Shown piece after piece: positions 8,830 through 18,482 of a stretch of 64,000 nucleotides of DNA. How positions within the stretch are numbered: the stretch's first letter is position 1; each line of letters begins with the position of its first letter. Origin of the DNA: Parabacteroides hominis (GTDB lineage Bacteria > Bacteroidota > Bacteroidia > Bacteroidales > Tannerellaceae); contig NZ_JACOOJ010000025.1 of the NCBI RefSeq assembly GCF_014287585.1, positions 1-64,000 on the forward strand. The letters run 5' to 3'. A program made the translations under genes and the position numbers. The notes below the pieces were generated by a model. It saw only the letters and a program-made list of their open reading frames with translations. It did not search any database and was not told the DNA's origin.

Positions 8830-9877
8830 CAGATTGATATGGACAGTGTTGCTGATGTGGATCTGCTTCCTGTCCCCCGCCCATGCGGATACCGGAGAGG
8901 AAGGCATCGATGTCCAGGATATTGTCTTTTCGCATATTCAGGATGCTTACACCTGGCATATTACCGAATGGAACGGAAAGGAGATCGCCATCTCCCTGCC
9001 GGTGCTGGTCAGGAGTGAAGAGCGCGGATGGGACATGTTCCTCTCCCACCATTTACATCACGGCCAGGCGCACCACGGCTATTACATCGCACCCGAAGGC
9101 GAACACGCCGGCAAGGTGGTGGAAAAGAACAGCCGCGGAGAAGAGGTGCGCCCGGTCGACTTGTCGCTGACCAAGAATGTTTGCGGCCTGTTCCTGAGCT
9201 GCGGCATCCTGCTGTTCGTGGTTCTCCGGACCGCCCGTTGGTACAAGAAACATCCGGACCAGGTTCCGAGCGGGTTTACCGGCCTGATGGAAATGATTAT
9301 TTCCTATCTACAGGAGGGCGTCATCAAAGATTCGATCGGGAAAGAAAAATACAAGCCGTTCTCCTCTTATCTGCTGACGGTCTTCTTCTTTATCCTGATC
9401 AACAACCTGATCGGGATCATCCCGGTCTTTCCGGGTGGAGCCAACATCACCGGCAACATTGCGGTTACGGCTGTCCTGGCGGGATGCACGTTCATTGCCG
9501 TCAATCTGTTTGCGACAAAGGAATACTGGAAAGAGATATTCTGGCCCAAAGCGCCGATCTATCTGAAGCTGCCGTTGCCAATCATGCCCTTCGTGGAGTT
9601 TTTCGGCGTCTTCACCAAGCCGTTCGCCCTGATGATCCGTCTGTTTGCCAACATCATGGCGGGACACACGATCATCCTCGCGCTCACCTGCCTGATCTTT
9701 ATCACGGTATCGATGGGGTTGCTGGTGAATTTCGGAATGACGATCGTTTCGGTGTTGTTCTGCGCGTTCATGAACTGCGTGGAACTATTCGTGGCCTGTT
9801 TGCAAGCCTACATTTTCACGTTGTTGTCGGCCAATTATATCGGCATGGCAAAAGTGGAAAAGGAATCCCCGTGTTAG
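8807..9877 (+). CDS. atpB: F0 ATP synthase subunit a
   Basis: The 356-residue proton-channel subunit. An N-terminal signal-like segment and a ~110-residue hydrophilic, His-rich domain (HHLHHGQAHHGYY) precede the membrane part; this extra periplasmic domain is usual in Bacteroidota subunit a. The essential arginine lies in FALMIRLFANIMAGHTI, facing the c-ring glutamate. The C-terminus has the NCVELFVACLQAYIFTLLSANYI helix. ATG 8807 overlaps the previous gene; a second ATG follows at 8810. Confidence 0.95.
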   Translation: MMNDIKNNRLIWTVLLMWICFLSPAHADTGEEGIDVQDIVFSHIQDAYTWHITEWNGKEIAISLPVLVRSEERGWDMFLSHHLHHGQAHHGYYIAPEGEHAGKVVEKNSRGEEVRPVDLSLTKNVCGLFLSCGILLFVVLRTARWYKKHPDQVPSGFTGLMEMIISYLQEGVIKDSIGKEKYKPFSSYLLTVFFFILINNLIGIIPVFPGGANITGNIAVTAVLAGCTFIAVNLFATKEYWKEIFWPKAPIYLKLPLPIMPFVEFFGVFTKPFALMIRLFANIMAGHTIILALTCLIFITVSMGLLVNFGMTIVSVLFCAFMNCVELFVACLQAYIFTLLSANYIGMAKVEKESPC

Positions 9878-9940
9878 GACACGCCTTGTCCCAGAGCAGG
9901 GACACACCTCGTCCCAGAGCTAAGACGGATGTCGTCTTAG
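9878..9940 (+). repeat. 20-bp direct repeat and hairpin between atpB and atpE
   Basis: Two 20-bp direct repeats (9878-9897 and 9901-9920, differing at two positions, each ending gtcccagagc) are followed by an 8-bp stem ctaagacg/cgtcttag at 9920-9940 with a 5-base loop. The 121-base gap is the widest inside the operon and precedes the gene whose product is needed in about ten copies. A role in mRNA processing or in setting c-subunit output is possible but unproven. Confidence 0.5.
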
Positions 9941-9980
9941 CCTTAAGACGACAAGAGATAAAGACATTTTAAATCACTAA

Positions 9981-10253
<273 letters not shown>

Positions 10254-10267
10254 AAAAGTAACAGGTT

Positions 10268-10768
10268 ATGTCATTATTAACACCGGATTCGGGACTTCTG
10301 TTCTGGATGATCGTTTCATTCGGGATTGTCTTTGCCGTCCTTTCCAAATACGGATTCCCTGTCATCATCAAGGCGGTGGAACAGCGGAAAGCCTACATCG
10401 ACAATTCTCTGGAAACGGCGCGCCAGGCGAATGAACAGCTTGCCAATATCCAGGCCGAAGGAGCCCGGATGCTTGCCGAAGCAAAGGATAAGCAGAATGC
10501 CATCCTGAGAGAAGCCTTTGCCGAAAAGGAACAAATCATCGACGAAGCTCACCGGAAAGCTGCCGCCGAAACCCGCTTGCAGGTGGAAGAGGCCGCCCGG
10601 CGTATCCGCGAGGAGAAGGAGAAAGCAATCCGCGAAGTCCGTTCCGAGATTGCCGACCTCTCGATCGCCATAGCCGAGAAGGTGATGAAAGAAAAGATCA
10701 GCCGCGACAAGGAGCAACAACAAATCATCGACCGGCTGTTGGATGAAGTATCATTTTGTAAATCGTAA
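10268..10768 (+). CDS. atpF: F0 ATP synthase subunit b
   Basis: A 166-residue stator: one N-terminal transmembrane helix (about residues 8-28, LLFWMIVSFGIVFAVLSKY), then a long charged coiled coil rich in Glu, Lys, Ala and Arg that runs to the C-terminus. It links membrane subunit a to F1 through delta. Fifteen bases separate it from atpE and four from atpH, all co-transcribed. Length and composition are normal for the family. Confidence 0.93.
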   Translation: MSLLTPDSGLLFWMIVSFGIVFAVLSKYGFPVIIKAVEQRKAYIDNSLETARQANEQLANIQAEGARMLAEAKDKQNAILREAFAEKEQIIDEAHRKAAAETRLQVEEAARRIREEKEKAIREVRSEIADLSIAIAEKVMKEKISRDKEQQQIIDRLLDEVSFCKS

Positions 10769-10771
10769 CGC

Positions 10772-11314
10772 ATGGACATAGGAACTATCTCTTCCCGGTA
10801 CGCGAAAGCCCTTTTCTCCCTGGCAAAGGAGAAGGGGCAGGAGAAAAGGGTATATGATGATATGAAGATGCTGGCAGACAGCTTCTCGCTCGAACCGGAG
10901 CTGCGGGTCGCCCTCGGCAATCCGATCATCCCGGCAGAAGAAAAGCGCAAGCTGCTGACGGCGGCAGGCGGCATAGAGGTCTCGGACCTGTATGAACGTT
11001 TTATCCGCCTGGTGCTGGGACACAAACGGGAAAACCTCCTGCTCTTCATGGCACATATCTATATCCATTTGTACCGGATAGACAAACGCATCACCCGTGT
11101 GCAATTCAGCACCGCCGTACCGGTCGGCGAAGAAGTGAAGGAGCATCTCCGGAACAAGCTGAAGGAAGAGACAGGCAGCACCATCGAATTTTCCGGCATC
11201 GTGCAACCGGAACTGATCGGCGGTTTCCGCCTGCGCATCGGGAACTACCGGATAGATGCCAGCTATGCGACCCAGCTGCGGGATATCCGTAGCCGGTTAC
11301 TCGAAAACAGATAA
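10772..11314 (+). CDS. atpH: F1 ATP synthase subunit delta
   Basis: A 180-residue delta/OSCP subunit. It begins [22 protein letters not shown], the usual N-terminal helix, and ends with the family signature [27 protein letters not shown]. It joins the b stator to the top of the alpha/beta hexamer. It lies between atpF and atpA as in other F-type operons. Confidence 0.93.
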   Translation: MDIGTISSRYAKALFSLAKEKGQEKRVYDDMKMLADSFSLEPELRVALGNPIIPAEEKRKLLTAAGGIEVSDLYERFIRLVLGHKRENLLLFMAHIYIHLYRIDKRITRVQFSTAVPVGEEVKEHLRNKLKEETGSTIEFSGIVQPELIGGFRLRIGNYRIDASYATQLRDIRSRLLENR

Positions 11315-11327
11315 AAAAGAAAGAAGT

Positions 11328-12914
11328 ATGACAGATCAGATAAAAGTGAGTGAAGTTTCCGCCATCCTGCGCCAGCAGTTGGAAGGGATCAGTACCGGCA
11401 TCCGAACGGAAGAAGTGGGCACGGTGCTCCAGGTGAGCGATGGCGTAGCCCGCATTTACGGCCTCGACAATGCCGAGGCTAACGAACTCTTGCAGTTCGA
11501 CAACGGGATGGAAGCGATCGTGATGAACCTGGAAGAAGACAACGTGGGAGCTGTCCTGCTCGGGCCGACGGACCAGGTGAAAGAGGGCGACACCGTCAAA
11601 CGTACAGGACGTATCGCCTCCATCGATGTCAGCGAAGGCATGATCGGGCGTGTGATCGACCCGCTCGGAAACCCGATCGACGGAAAAGGGGATATCATGG
11701 GAGAGACCTGCGAGATGCCGCTCGAACGCAAGGCGCCGGGCGTTATCTTCCGCCAGCCGGTCAACGAACCGTTGCAGACCGGCATCAAGGCCGTCGATGC
11801 AATGATCCCGATCGGACGCGGACAGCGCGAACTGATCATCGGAGACCGCCAGACCGGAAAGACCTCCATCGCCATCGACACGATCATCAACCAGCGCAAC
11901 AGCTACGAAGCCGGCAATCCGGTCTACTGCATCTATGTGGCAATCGGGCAAAAAGGCTCTACCGTCGCCTCGCTCGTCAACACGTTGCAGGAAAAAGGGG
12001 CGATGGACTACACGGTCGTAGTCAGCGCAACGGCATCCGACCCGGCAGCCATGCAATATTTCGCTCCTTTCGCGGGTGCTGCCATCGGCGAGTATTTCCG
12101 CGACAGCGGACGCCATGCCTTGGTGGTCTATGACGACCTTTCGAAACAGGCGGTCGCCTATCGCGAGGTATCCCTGATCCTGCGCCGCCCTTCCGGACGC
12201 GAGGCTTATCCGGGAGACATCTTCTACCTGCATTCCCGTCTGCTCGAACGGGCAGCCAAGATCATCAACCAGCCCGAAGTGGCCCGGCAGATGAACGACC
12301 TGCCGGACAGCATGAAGGACAAGGTGAAAGGCGGCGGTTCCCTCACTGCCCTGCCGATCATCGAGACACAGGCGGGCGACGTGTCGGCCTACATCCCGAC
12401 GAACGTCATCTCCATCACCGACGGGCAGATCTTCCTCGAAACCGACCTCTTCAACCAGGGAAACCGCCCGGCCATCAACGTCGGTATCTCGGTATCCCGC
12501 GTGGGTGGCAACGCCCAGCTGAAAGCAATGAAGAAAGTGGCCGGGACGCTGAAGATCGACCAGGCGCAGTTCCGCGAACTGGAATCGTTCTCCAAATTCG
12601 GAGGCGAGATGGATGCCGTAACGGCTTTCACGATCGACAAGGGACAAAAGAACACGCAACTGCTGATACAGCCCCAATACACCCCGATGCCTGTCGAAGA
12701 CCAGATCGCCATCCTCTACTGCGGTACACAGGGATTGCTGAAAGAAGTCCCGTTGGATAAAGTGCACGACTTCGAAAAGGAATTCCTGCGCGAACTCCAC
12801 ACATCACACCAGCACGATGTTCTGGACATCCTGAAAACCGGAACCATCGACGACGATATCCGGCAAAAACTGGAAGAAACGGCAAAAACAGTATCAAGAT
12901 TATGGCATCACTAA
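11328..12914 (+). CDS. atpA: F1 ATP synthase subunit alpha
   Basis: The 528-residue non-catalytic nucleotide-binding subunit. P-loop GDRQTGKT at residues 172-179; the later [17 protein letters not shown] and [28 protein letters not shown] segments are characteristic of alpha. The start is ATG 11328 ([14 protein letters not shown]), shortly after an AAAGAAAGAAG stretch; a longer in-frame reading from 11256 would overlap atpH and has no family match. Its last 13 bases overlap the start of atpG. Confidence 0.97.
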   Translation: MTDQIKVSEVSAILRQQLEGISTGIRTEEVGTVLQVSDGVARIYGLDNAEANELLQFDNGMEAIVMNLEEDNVGAVLLGPTDQVKEGDTVKRTGRIASIDVSEGMIGRVIDPLGNPIDGKGDIMGETCEMPLERKAPGVIFRQPVNEPLQTGIKAVDAMIPIGRGQRELIIGDRQTGKTSIAIDTIINQRNSYEAGNPVYCIYVAIGQKGSTVASLVNTLQEKGAMDYTVVVSATASDPAAMQYFAPFAGAAIGEYFRDSGRHALVVYDDLSKQAVAYREVSLILRRPSGREAYPGDIFYLHSRLLERAAKIINQPEVARQMNDLPDSMKDKVKGGGSLTALPIIETQAGDVSAYIPTNVISITDGQIFLETDLFNQGNRPAINVGISVSRVGGNAQLKAMKKVAGTLKIDQAQFRELESFSKFGGEMDAVTAFTIDKGQKNTQLLIQPQYTPMPVEDQIAILYCGTQGLLKEVPLDKVHDFEKEFLRELHTSHQHDVLDILKTGTIDDDIRQKLEETAKTVSRLWHH

Positions 12915-13759
12915 AAGAAATAAAAGTCCGGATCGCGTCTATCCGGAGCACGCAGAAGATCACCGCAGCCATGAAAATGGTCTCTTCGGCAAAGCTCCAC
13001 CATACCCAGGCGTTGACCGAACACACACTCCTCTATGCAAACAAGCTGTCCGTCATCTTAAACGGTCTCTTAGGTGCGGAATGTGACCTAAAATCACCTT
13101 ACACAGAAAAGCGTGAGGTGAAACAGGTCGCCATCGCCGTTTTCTCATCCGGCAGCGGATTATGCGGCACGTTCAATGCCAACGTTTGGAAAGAACTCTC
13201 CGCCCGTCTGCATGAATTAGAGGCACAACACATCGCCGTCCGCCTCTACCCCGTCGGGAAAAAGATCGCCGACGAACTGCACAAGGCGGGCTATGTAACC
13301 GAGGACGATTTCCTGCATTCAGGAGAGAAACCTTCATACGAAGAAGCTGTCCGCCTCGCCGGAAAGCTGATGGAACTCTTTTCTTCGGGCAAGGCCGACC
13401 GGGTGGAACTGCTTTACCATCATTTCAAGAATATGGCGACACAGGTATTGACCCATAAAGTCTACCTGCCGGTCGCCCTGCCGCAGGCTCCGGCTGGAAA
13501 CACCGCCCCGGCAATCGATTATATCCTGGAACCGTCGCCCGATAGCCTTCAGGCATTGCTTTTCCCGAAGCTGCTCAACCTGACGGTCTACACGACGTTG
13601 CTCGACACGACGACCTCCGAGCATGCCGCCCGCATGATGGCGATGCAAACGGCCAACGACAACGCCAACGACCTGATCCAGGAACTCACCCTGCAATATA
13701 ATAAAACCCGCCAGCAAGCCATCACCAACGAGCTGCTGGATATTATGGGCGGGCAATAA
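12902..13759 (+). CDS. atpG: F1 ATP synthase subunit gamma
   Basis: The 285-residue rotor shaft. The N-terminal helix [32 protein letters not shown] and the C-terminal helix ending [23 protein letters not shown] are the conserved coiled-coil ends; [15 protein letters not shown] is the conserved central motif. It is the last gene of the operon, overlapping atpA by 13 bases, and is followed by a long hairpin at 13816-13917. Confidence 0.96.
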   Translation: MASLKEIKVRIASIRSTQKITAAMKMVSSAKLHHTQALTEHTLLYANKLSVILNGLLGAECDLKSPYTEKREVKQVAIAVFSSGSGLCGTFNANVWKELSARLHELEAQHIAVRLYPVGKKIADELHKAGYVTEDDFLHSGEKPSYEEAVRLAGKLMELFSSGKADRVELLYHHFKNMATQVLTHKVYLPVALPQAPAGNTAPAIDYILEPSPDSLQALLFPKLLNLTVYTTLLDTTTSEHAARMMAMQTANDNANDLIQELTLQYNKTRQQAITNELLDIMGGQ

Positions 13760-13815
13760 GCATAGATTACGACTAATACTTTCCGCTTCTTGCTTGTATA
13801 ATTCCTTTCCTGCCC

Positions 13816-13917
13816 TATTATTCTGTAATCGCTGCTGCTGATTATGTAATCGCCGGCGTTGATTATATAATCAGCGCCGGCAATTTTATAATCAGCGGCG
13901 GCGATTACAGAATAATA
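13816..13917. terminator. 102-nt near-perfect hairpin after the ATPase operon
   Basis: The sequence is an almost perfect mirror around 13866/13867: tattattctgtaatcgctgc pairs with the end of the block, and the centre gattatataatc is self-complementary. Only a few mismatches interrupt about 50 bp of stem. It contains repeated gattat and cgccggc units. There is no T-run, so it may end transcription by another route, protect the 3' end of the atp mRNA, or be a fold-back repeat. The rest of 13760-14146 shows no gene. Confidence 0.55.
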
Positions 13918-14124
13918 CGTGATCCGACAAAGAATACATGCAGAGAAACAGCATTATAATCCGTGTCAGCATGATTAATATCCGCACAGGGCAGAACTGC
14001 CTTATATACACTTTTGGAACATTCCAAACGGAATCCGGCAGAAAAAGTTTCCCGTTTTGAACAAATCAGCATATGATTATCAGATGATTGACATATTTTA
14101 ACCACACAAAAGTTTTCCAAAAAG

Positions 14125-14154
14125 TTTACCGCATTGTTATACTATATACTTTTG
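14125..14154 (+). promoter_or_regulatory. nrdD promoter
   Basis: TACTTTTG at 14147-14154 matches the Bacteroidota -7 consensus exactly, with a TTT element 19 bases upstream (14125-14127) as a possible -33 box. It lies 40 bases before the nrdD start. The preceding 230 bases after the hairpin hold no convincing gene; a regulator site was not recognised. Confidence 0.6.
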
Positions 14155-14193
14155 CAGGCATAAAAACATTCAAACCTCAATAATAGATTTATC

Positions 14194-16401
14194 ATGATTC
14201 AGACAGTTATCAAACGCGACGGACGTATCGTCGGATTCAACGAAGAGAAGATAGCGACAGCTATCCGCAAAGCGATGTTGCACACTGAAAACGGGGAAGA
14301 CCGGGAGCTGGTCCGCCAGATCACCGATCATATTTCTTTCAAAGGCGACACGCAGATGACTGTCGAGGCCATCCAGGACGCCGTCGAACTGGAACTGATG
14401 AACAGCAGCCGCAAGGACGTAGCGCAGAAATACATTGCTTACCGCAACCAGCGCAGCATCGCCCGCAAAGCCAAGACGCGCGATATGTTCCTGGAGATCA
14501 TCAACATCAAATCCAACGACATCACCCGCGAGAATGCCAATATGAATGCCGACACGCCCGCCGGCATGATGATGAAGTTCTCCAGCGAAACGACCAAGCC
14601 GTTCGTCGACGACTACCTGTTGAGCGAAGAGGTTAAGGATGCGGTGGAAAACAACTACCTGCACATCCATGACAAAGACTATTATCCGACCAAGAGCCTC
14701 ACGTGCGTACAACATCCGTTGGACCGCATCCTGAAATACGGCTTTTCAGCCGGACACGGCGAATCACGCCCGGCAAAGCGCATCGAAACAGCCAGCATCT
14801 TAGGCTGCATCTCGCTCGAAACAGCCCAGAACGAAATGCACGGCGGCCAGGCGATCCCGGCATTCGATTTCTACCTGGCTCCCTACGTGCGCAATAGTTT
14901 CATCGAGGAAATCAAGAACCTGGAAGAACTGAACGGGCAGGACTATTCGCATCTCTACCAACGGGAACTGGACGACTATGTGAACCGTCCGCTCGAAGGA
15001 TTGAGCGGTGACGAACGTATCACCCAACACGCCGTCAACAAGACCGTCAGCCGCGTGCACCAGTCGATGGAAGCCTTTATCCACAATATGAACACCATCC
15101 ATTCCCGTGGCGGCAACCAAGTGGTTTTCAGCTCCATCAACTACGGGACAGACACTTCGGCCGAAGGACGCTGCATCATCCGCGAGATATTGAAAAGCAC
15201 ATACCGCGGGGTCGGCAACGGCGAGACGGCCATCTTCCCGATCCAGATATGGAAAAAGAAACGCGGGGTGAGCTATCTGCCGGAAGACCGCAACTACGAT
15301 CTTTACCAGCTTGCCTGCAAGGTGACGGCACGCCGTTTCTTCCCGAACTTCCTCAACCTCGACGCGACATTCAACCGTAGCGAAGACTGGCGCGCCGACG
15401 ACCCGCAACGTTACATGCATGAGGTAGCGACTATGGGATGCCGCACACGAGTATTCGAGAACCGTTTCGGCCCGAAAACATCTATCGGTCGCGGCAACCT
15501 CTCTTTCTCGACGATCAATATCGTGCGCCTCGCCATCGAATGCATGCACATCGAAAACAAAGAAGAACGGATCGCCAAATTCTTTGCCAAGCTCGACCGC
15601 ATGCTGGATATAACCGCCCGCCAACTGCACGAGCGCATGGAATTCCAGAAAACGGCATACGCCAAACAGTTCCCGTTGCTGATGTCGTCCCTCTGGCTGG
15701 GAAGTGAAAAGCTGAAACCCAACGACACGATCGCCTCCGTTATCAACCAGGGCACATTGGGTATCGGCTTTATCGGCCTGGCGGAATGCCTGGTCGCCCT
15801 CACCGGCAAGCACCACGGCGAAGATGCGGCCTCGCAGGAGTTAGGATTGAAGATCGTCAGCTACATCCGCAACCGGGCCAATCAGTTCTCGGAAGAATAC
15901 CAGCATAATTACAGCGTACTGGCAACGCCGGCCGAAGGCTTGTCGGGCAAGTTTACCCGCCGTGACCGCAAGAAATTCGGTTCGTTGCCCGGCATCACGG
16001 ACCGCGACTACTATACGAACTCCAACCATGTCCCGGTCTACTACAAATGCAGCGCCCGCCACAAGGCGGAAGTGGAAGCTCCCTACCATGAGATGACACG
16101 CGGAGGCCATATCTTCTATGTCGAGATGGATGGAGACGCGACCCATAACCCGGAAGTGATCATGCAGGTTGTCGATATGATGGACCGTTATGACATCGGT
16201 TACGGCTCCGTCAACCACAACCGCAACCGTTGCCTCGACTGCGGCTACGAAAATGCGGAAACCCATCTGGAAAAATGCCCGAAATGCGGCAGCACCCATC
16301 TCGACAAACTACAGCGCATCACCGGCTACCTGGTCGGCACGACAGACCGCTGGAACAATGCGAAACTGGCGGAACTGAACGACAGAGTCGTACACAATTG
16401 A
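14194..16401 (+). CDS. nrdD: Anaerobic ribonucleoside-triphosphate reductase
   Basis: A 735-residue class III ribonucleotide reductase, reducing NTPs to dNTPs without oxygen. The N-terminal ATP-cone (residues 1-90, MIQTVIKRDGRIVGFNEEKIATAIRKAM) gives allosteric control. The central barrel is followed by a zinc site formed by CLDCG and CPKCG near residues 685-705, then the glycyl-radical loop RITGYLVGTTDRWN. All four zinc-site cysteines and the glycine are present. The activase gene nrdG follows 96 bases later. Presence fits an anaerobe. Confidence 0.97.
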   Translation: MIQTVIKRDGRIVGFNEEKIATAIRKAMLHTENGEDRELVRQITDHISFKGDTQMTVEAIQDAVELELMNSSRKDVAQKYIAYRNQRSIARKAKTRDMFLEIINIKSNDITRENANMNADTPAGMMMKFSSETTKPFVDDYLLSEEVKDAVENNYLHIHDKDYYPTKSLTCVQHPLDRILKYGFSAGHGESRPAKRIETASILGCISLETAQNEMHGGQAIPAFDFYLAPYVRNSFIEEIKNLEELNGQDYSHLYQRELDDYVNRPLEGLSGDERITQHAVNKTVSRVHQSMEAFIHNMNTIHSRGGNQVVFSSINYGTDTSAEGRCIIREILKSTYRGVGNGETAIFPIQIWKKKRGVSYLPEDRNYDLYQLACKVTARRFFPNFLNLDATFNRSEDWRADDPQRYMHEVATMGCRTRVFENRFGPKTSIGRGNLSFSTINIVRLAIECMHIENKEERIAKFFAKLDRMLDITARQLHERMEFQKTAYAKQFPLLMSSLWLGSEKLKPNDTIASVINQGTLGIGFIGLAECLVALTGKHHGEDAASQELGLKIVSYIRNRANQFSEEYQHNYSVLATPAEGLSGKFTRRDRKKFGSLPGITDRDYYTNSNHVPVYYKCSARHKAEVEAPYHEMTRGGHIFYVEMDGDATHNPEVIMQVVDMMDRYDIGYGSVNHNRNRCLDCGYENAETHLEKCPKCGSTHLDKLQRITGYLVGTTDRWNNAKLAELNDRVVHN

Positions 16402-16497
16402 CAATTATCAAGAGAAATAAACATCCTATTATAAACCGGGAATTGGAAGTTGGAAGCCTGACTCTTCAATTTTCAATTCTCAATTCTCAATTATAAA

Positions 16498-17004
16498 GTG
16501 ATTTCCATCATCGATATTATAGAAGATACGACGGTTGACGGTCCGGGATTCCGGACCGCGATCTATGCGGCAGGCTGTCCGAACGCCTGTCCGGGCTGCC
16601 ATAACCCCGAATCATGGGATATAAGAAAGGGGAAACAAGTCCCGACGGAAGCGATCCTGGAAAAGGTCTTGGCAGATGACTTTGCCAATGTGACCTTCAG
16701 CGGCGGCGACCCCATGTTCCAGCCGGAAGGCTTCACCAAACTGGCACAGGCGATCAAAGAAAAAAGCCGGAAAAACATCTGGTGTTATACCGGCTATACC
16801 TTCGAGCGTCTCCTGAACAACCCGAAGCAGGCAGAGCTGCTCAAATACATCGATGTCCTGGTAGACGGCAAATTCAAACAAGCCCTACGCGACGAAAGCC
16901 TCCTCTTCCGCGGCAGCAGCAACCAACGCCTGATCGACGTCAAAGCCTCCCTAAAAGCCAATAAGGTGGTTTGCCTGACGTTGAATTATGATTTCCCGGC
17001 ATGA
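16498..17004 (+). CDS. nrdG: Anaerobic ribonucleotide reductase activating protein (radical SAM)
   Basis: A 168-residue radical-SAM activase that makes the glycyl radical on NrdD. The iron-sulfur motif is the CxxxCxxC of GCPNACPGCHNPESW (about residues 25-39), and GGDPMFQPE is the conserved SAM-binding GGxP region. The start is the GTG at 16498; no ATG lies close by. The preceding gap contains AT-rich tandem repeats (ttcaattctcaattctcaat) and no Shine-Dalgarno sequence. Downstream it converges with the exporter gene, 11 bases between stops. Confidence 0.93.
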   Translation: MISIIDIIEDTTVDGPGFRTAIYAAGCPNACPGCHNPESWDIRKGKQVPTEAILEKVLADDFANVTFSGGDPMFQPEGFTKLAQAIKEKSRKNIWCYTGYTFERLLNNPKQAELLKYIDVLVDGKFKQALRDESLLFRGSSNQRLIDVKASLKANKVVCLTLNYDFPA

Positions 17005-17015
17005 TTCGGCCCATA

Positions 17016-18365
17016 TTACCATTCGATGAACTTGCCACGCCGGCGGCGTTTCTCAAGTTCTTCTTCGAGGTAACGCTGGCGGTCTTTGGCGATGTAGCGG
17101 CGGGCGAAGATGTTCGGGACGGCGACGCCTAAGGAGATACACAAGATGATCAAAGCCGAATTGATCCCGTTGGCAAAAGCATTGGTCACCTCGCCGATCA
17201 CCCCGTGCAGGTTGATAAAGGCAAACAACGAACGGTACATCAGTACCCCCGGAATCATCGGGATGACAGACGGGATCGTCAGCACATGGTTCGGCACATC
17301 GAACCAATGGACCGCCTTTACCGCAATCAGGCTCACGACAAAACTTCCCATAAACGAACCGATCACCGGACCATATCCTAACTCGAAGTTCACGAAGTTA
17401 CGGGTGCACACCGCAATGATCCCGCCTAAAGCCACCACCCACAGCAGACGCCGCTGGATATTGAAGATCATCGAAAAACCCATAGCCGCGATAGCCGCCG
17501 CAATGGCATAAATATAATAAGGATCATGCGGAACCATGCTCAACTCGCTGAACTTATGGTCGATCTCTATATCGTTCATCACTAACACCCGCATGGCAAA
17601 AGCAATCCCGAACGTCATCGCCCCGACCATCATCATCGTATTGGCCGCCCGCGTAATCCCGACAAGCAGATGATTATCGATCATGTCATCCACAAAATTG
17701 ATCAACGGCACGCCCGGCACGATAAACAGGGCACAAGCCAGCAACGGCTGATAAGGCGTGGACGACAGTCCCGAAAAAGAAGAAGCGTACGCCAGGCAGG
17801 TCGCCACAAACGCCGCAATCGCAATACTCATATACACGTTAATCCCGAACTCGATACAACGCGCCCGGACACGGAACCCGACAAAAGCACAAATAGAAGC
17901 AAACAAAAATGCGATCCAGTCACAACCGAACAACTTACAGAAACCGCCACAAGCAAATCCGGCGCCGATCGCCACCAGATAAGGCACATAGTTACGAGGT
18001 TTACGCGCAATCCGCTCAAGCTCTTCCTCATACTGGTCCAACGAATAGTCCTGCTCGATCGCCTTCCACGACAAATGGCTGACCTCCGTAATGGCCGTCA
18101 TATTGATGCCATGCTTCTCGCACTTCTGGAATTTGGAAAAGGAATGCGTCTCGTCACTCACATTCACCATAATCATCGTCCATCTGATATCCAGATGGAG
18201 CTTCTCTTCCGGAATCCCCATAAAAGCAGCCACACGTTTCATGTTCCGTTCGATGCGGTTCGTGTCCGCCGCACTCTCCATCAGTAATTTTCCCGTACGG
18301 AGCAATAAGTCCAGTTTTCTCCGTAATAACAAAACCTCCCGGTCAGTCAAAATCTCTTTTTCCAT
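17016..18365 (-). CDS. Threonine/serine exporter family (ThrE-type) membrane protein
   Basis: A 449-residue membrane protein joining both halves of the ThrE/YjjP-YjjB family: an N-terminal cytoplasmic region (RTGKLLMESAADTNRIERNMKRVAAFMG, DIRWTMIMVNVSDE) with about five helices to residue ~250, then a second helix bundle containing GPVIGSFMGSFVVSLIAVKAVHWFDVPNHVLTIPSVIPMIPG. Members export threonine/serine or, for YjjPB, succinate. Substrate here is not determinable. The start is set at 18365 because a good -7 box lies at 18398-18405, inside the longer frame that begins at 18434. A charged KRRRRGK tail ends the protein. Confidence 0.82.
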   Translation of the reverse strand: MEKEILTDREVLLLRRKLDLLLRTGKLLMESAADTNRIERNMKRVAAFMGIPEEKLHLDIRWTMIMVNVSDETHSFSKFQKCEKHGINMTAITEVSHLSWKAIEQDYSLDQYEEELERIARKPRNYVPYLVAIGAGFACGGFCKLFGCDWIAFLFASICAFVGFRVRARCIEFGINVYMSIAIAAFVATCLAYASSFSGLSSTPYQPLLACALFIVPGVPLINFVDDMIDNHLLVGITRAANTMMMVGAMTFGIAFAMRVLVMNDIEIDHKFSELSMVPHDPYYIYAIAAAIAAMGFSMIFNIQRRLLWVVALGGIIAVCTRNFVNFELGYGPVIGSFMGSFVVSLIAVKAVHWFDVPNHVLTIPSVIPMIPGVLMYRSLFAFINLHGVIGEVTNAFANGINSALIILCISLGVAVPNIFARRYIAKDRQRYLEEELEKRRRRGKFIEW

Positions 18366-18397
18366 TCTTTTTGTCTTTTCTCGATTAAATGCGGGTA

Positions 18398-18405
18398 CAA
18401 AAGTA
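18398..18405 (-). promoter_or_regulatory. -7 box of the ThrE-type exporter gene
   Basis: TACTTTTG on the minus strand matches TAnnTTTG exactly and lies 33 bases before ATG 18365, leaving a leader of about 25 bases. Its position decides the start codon of the exporter. Confidence 0.6.
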
Positions 18406-18482
18406 AGAAGGCCTGCTTTCCCAAGCAAGCCCACATGGTAGTTATTTTAGAATAACTTATCTTATTGCAAAACCGCCGCAAA

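Noticed and set aside
11106..12800. 564-codon minus-strand ORF across atpA; similar long antisense frames at 6652-7845, 21552-23828 and 49561-51528
   Set aside because: They mirror strongly biased, GC-rich coding frames of atpA, atpD, the TonB receptor and the D-LDH-like gene; composition gives long antisense frames by chance, without promoters or family features.
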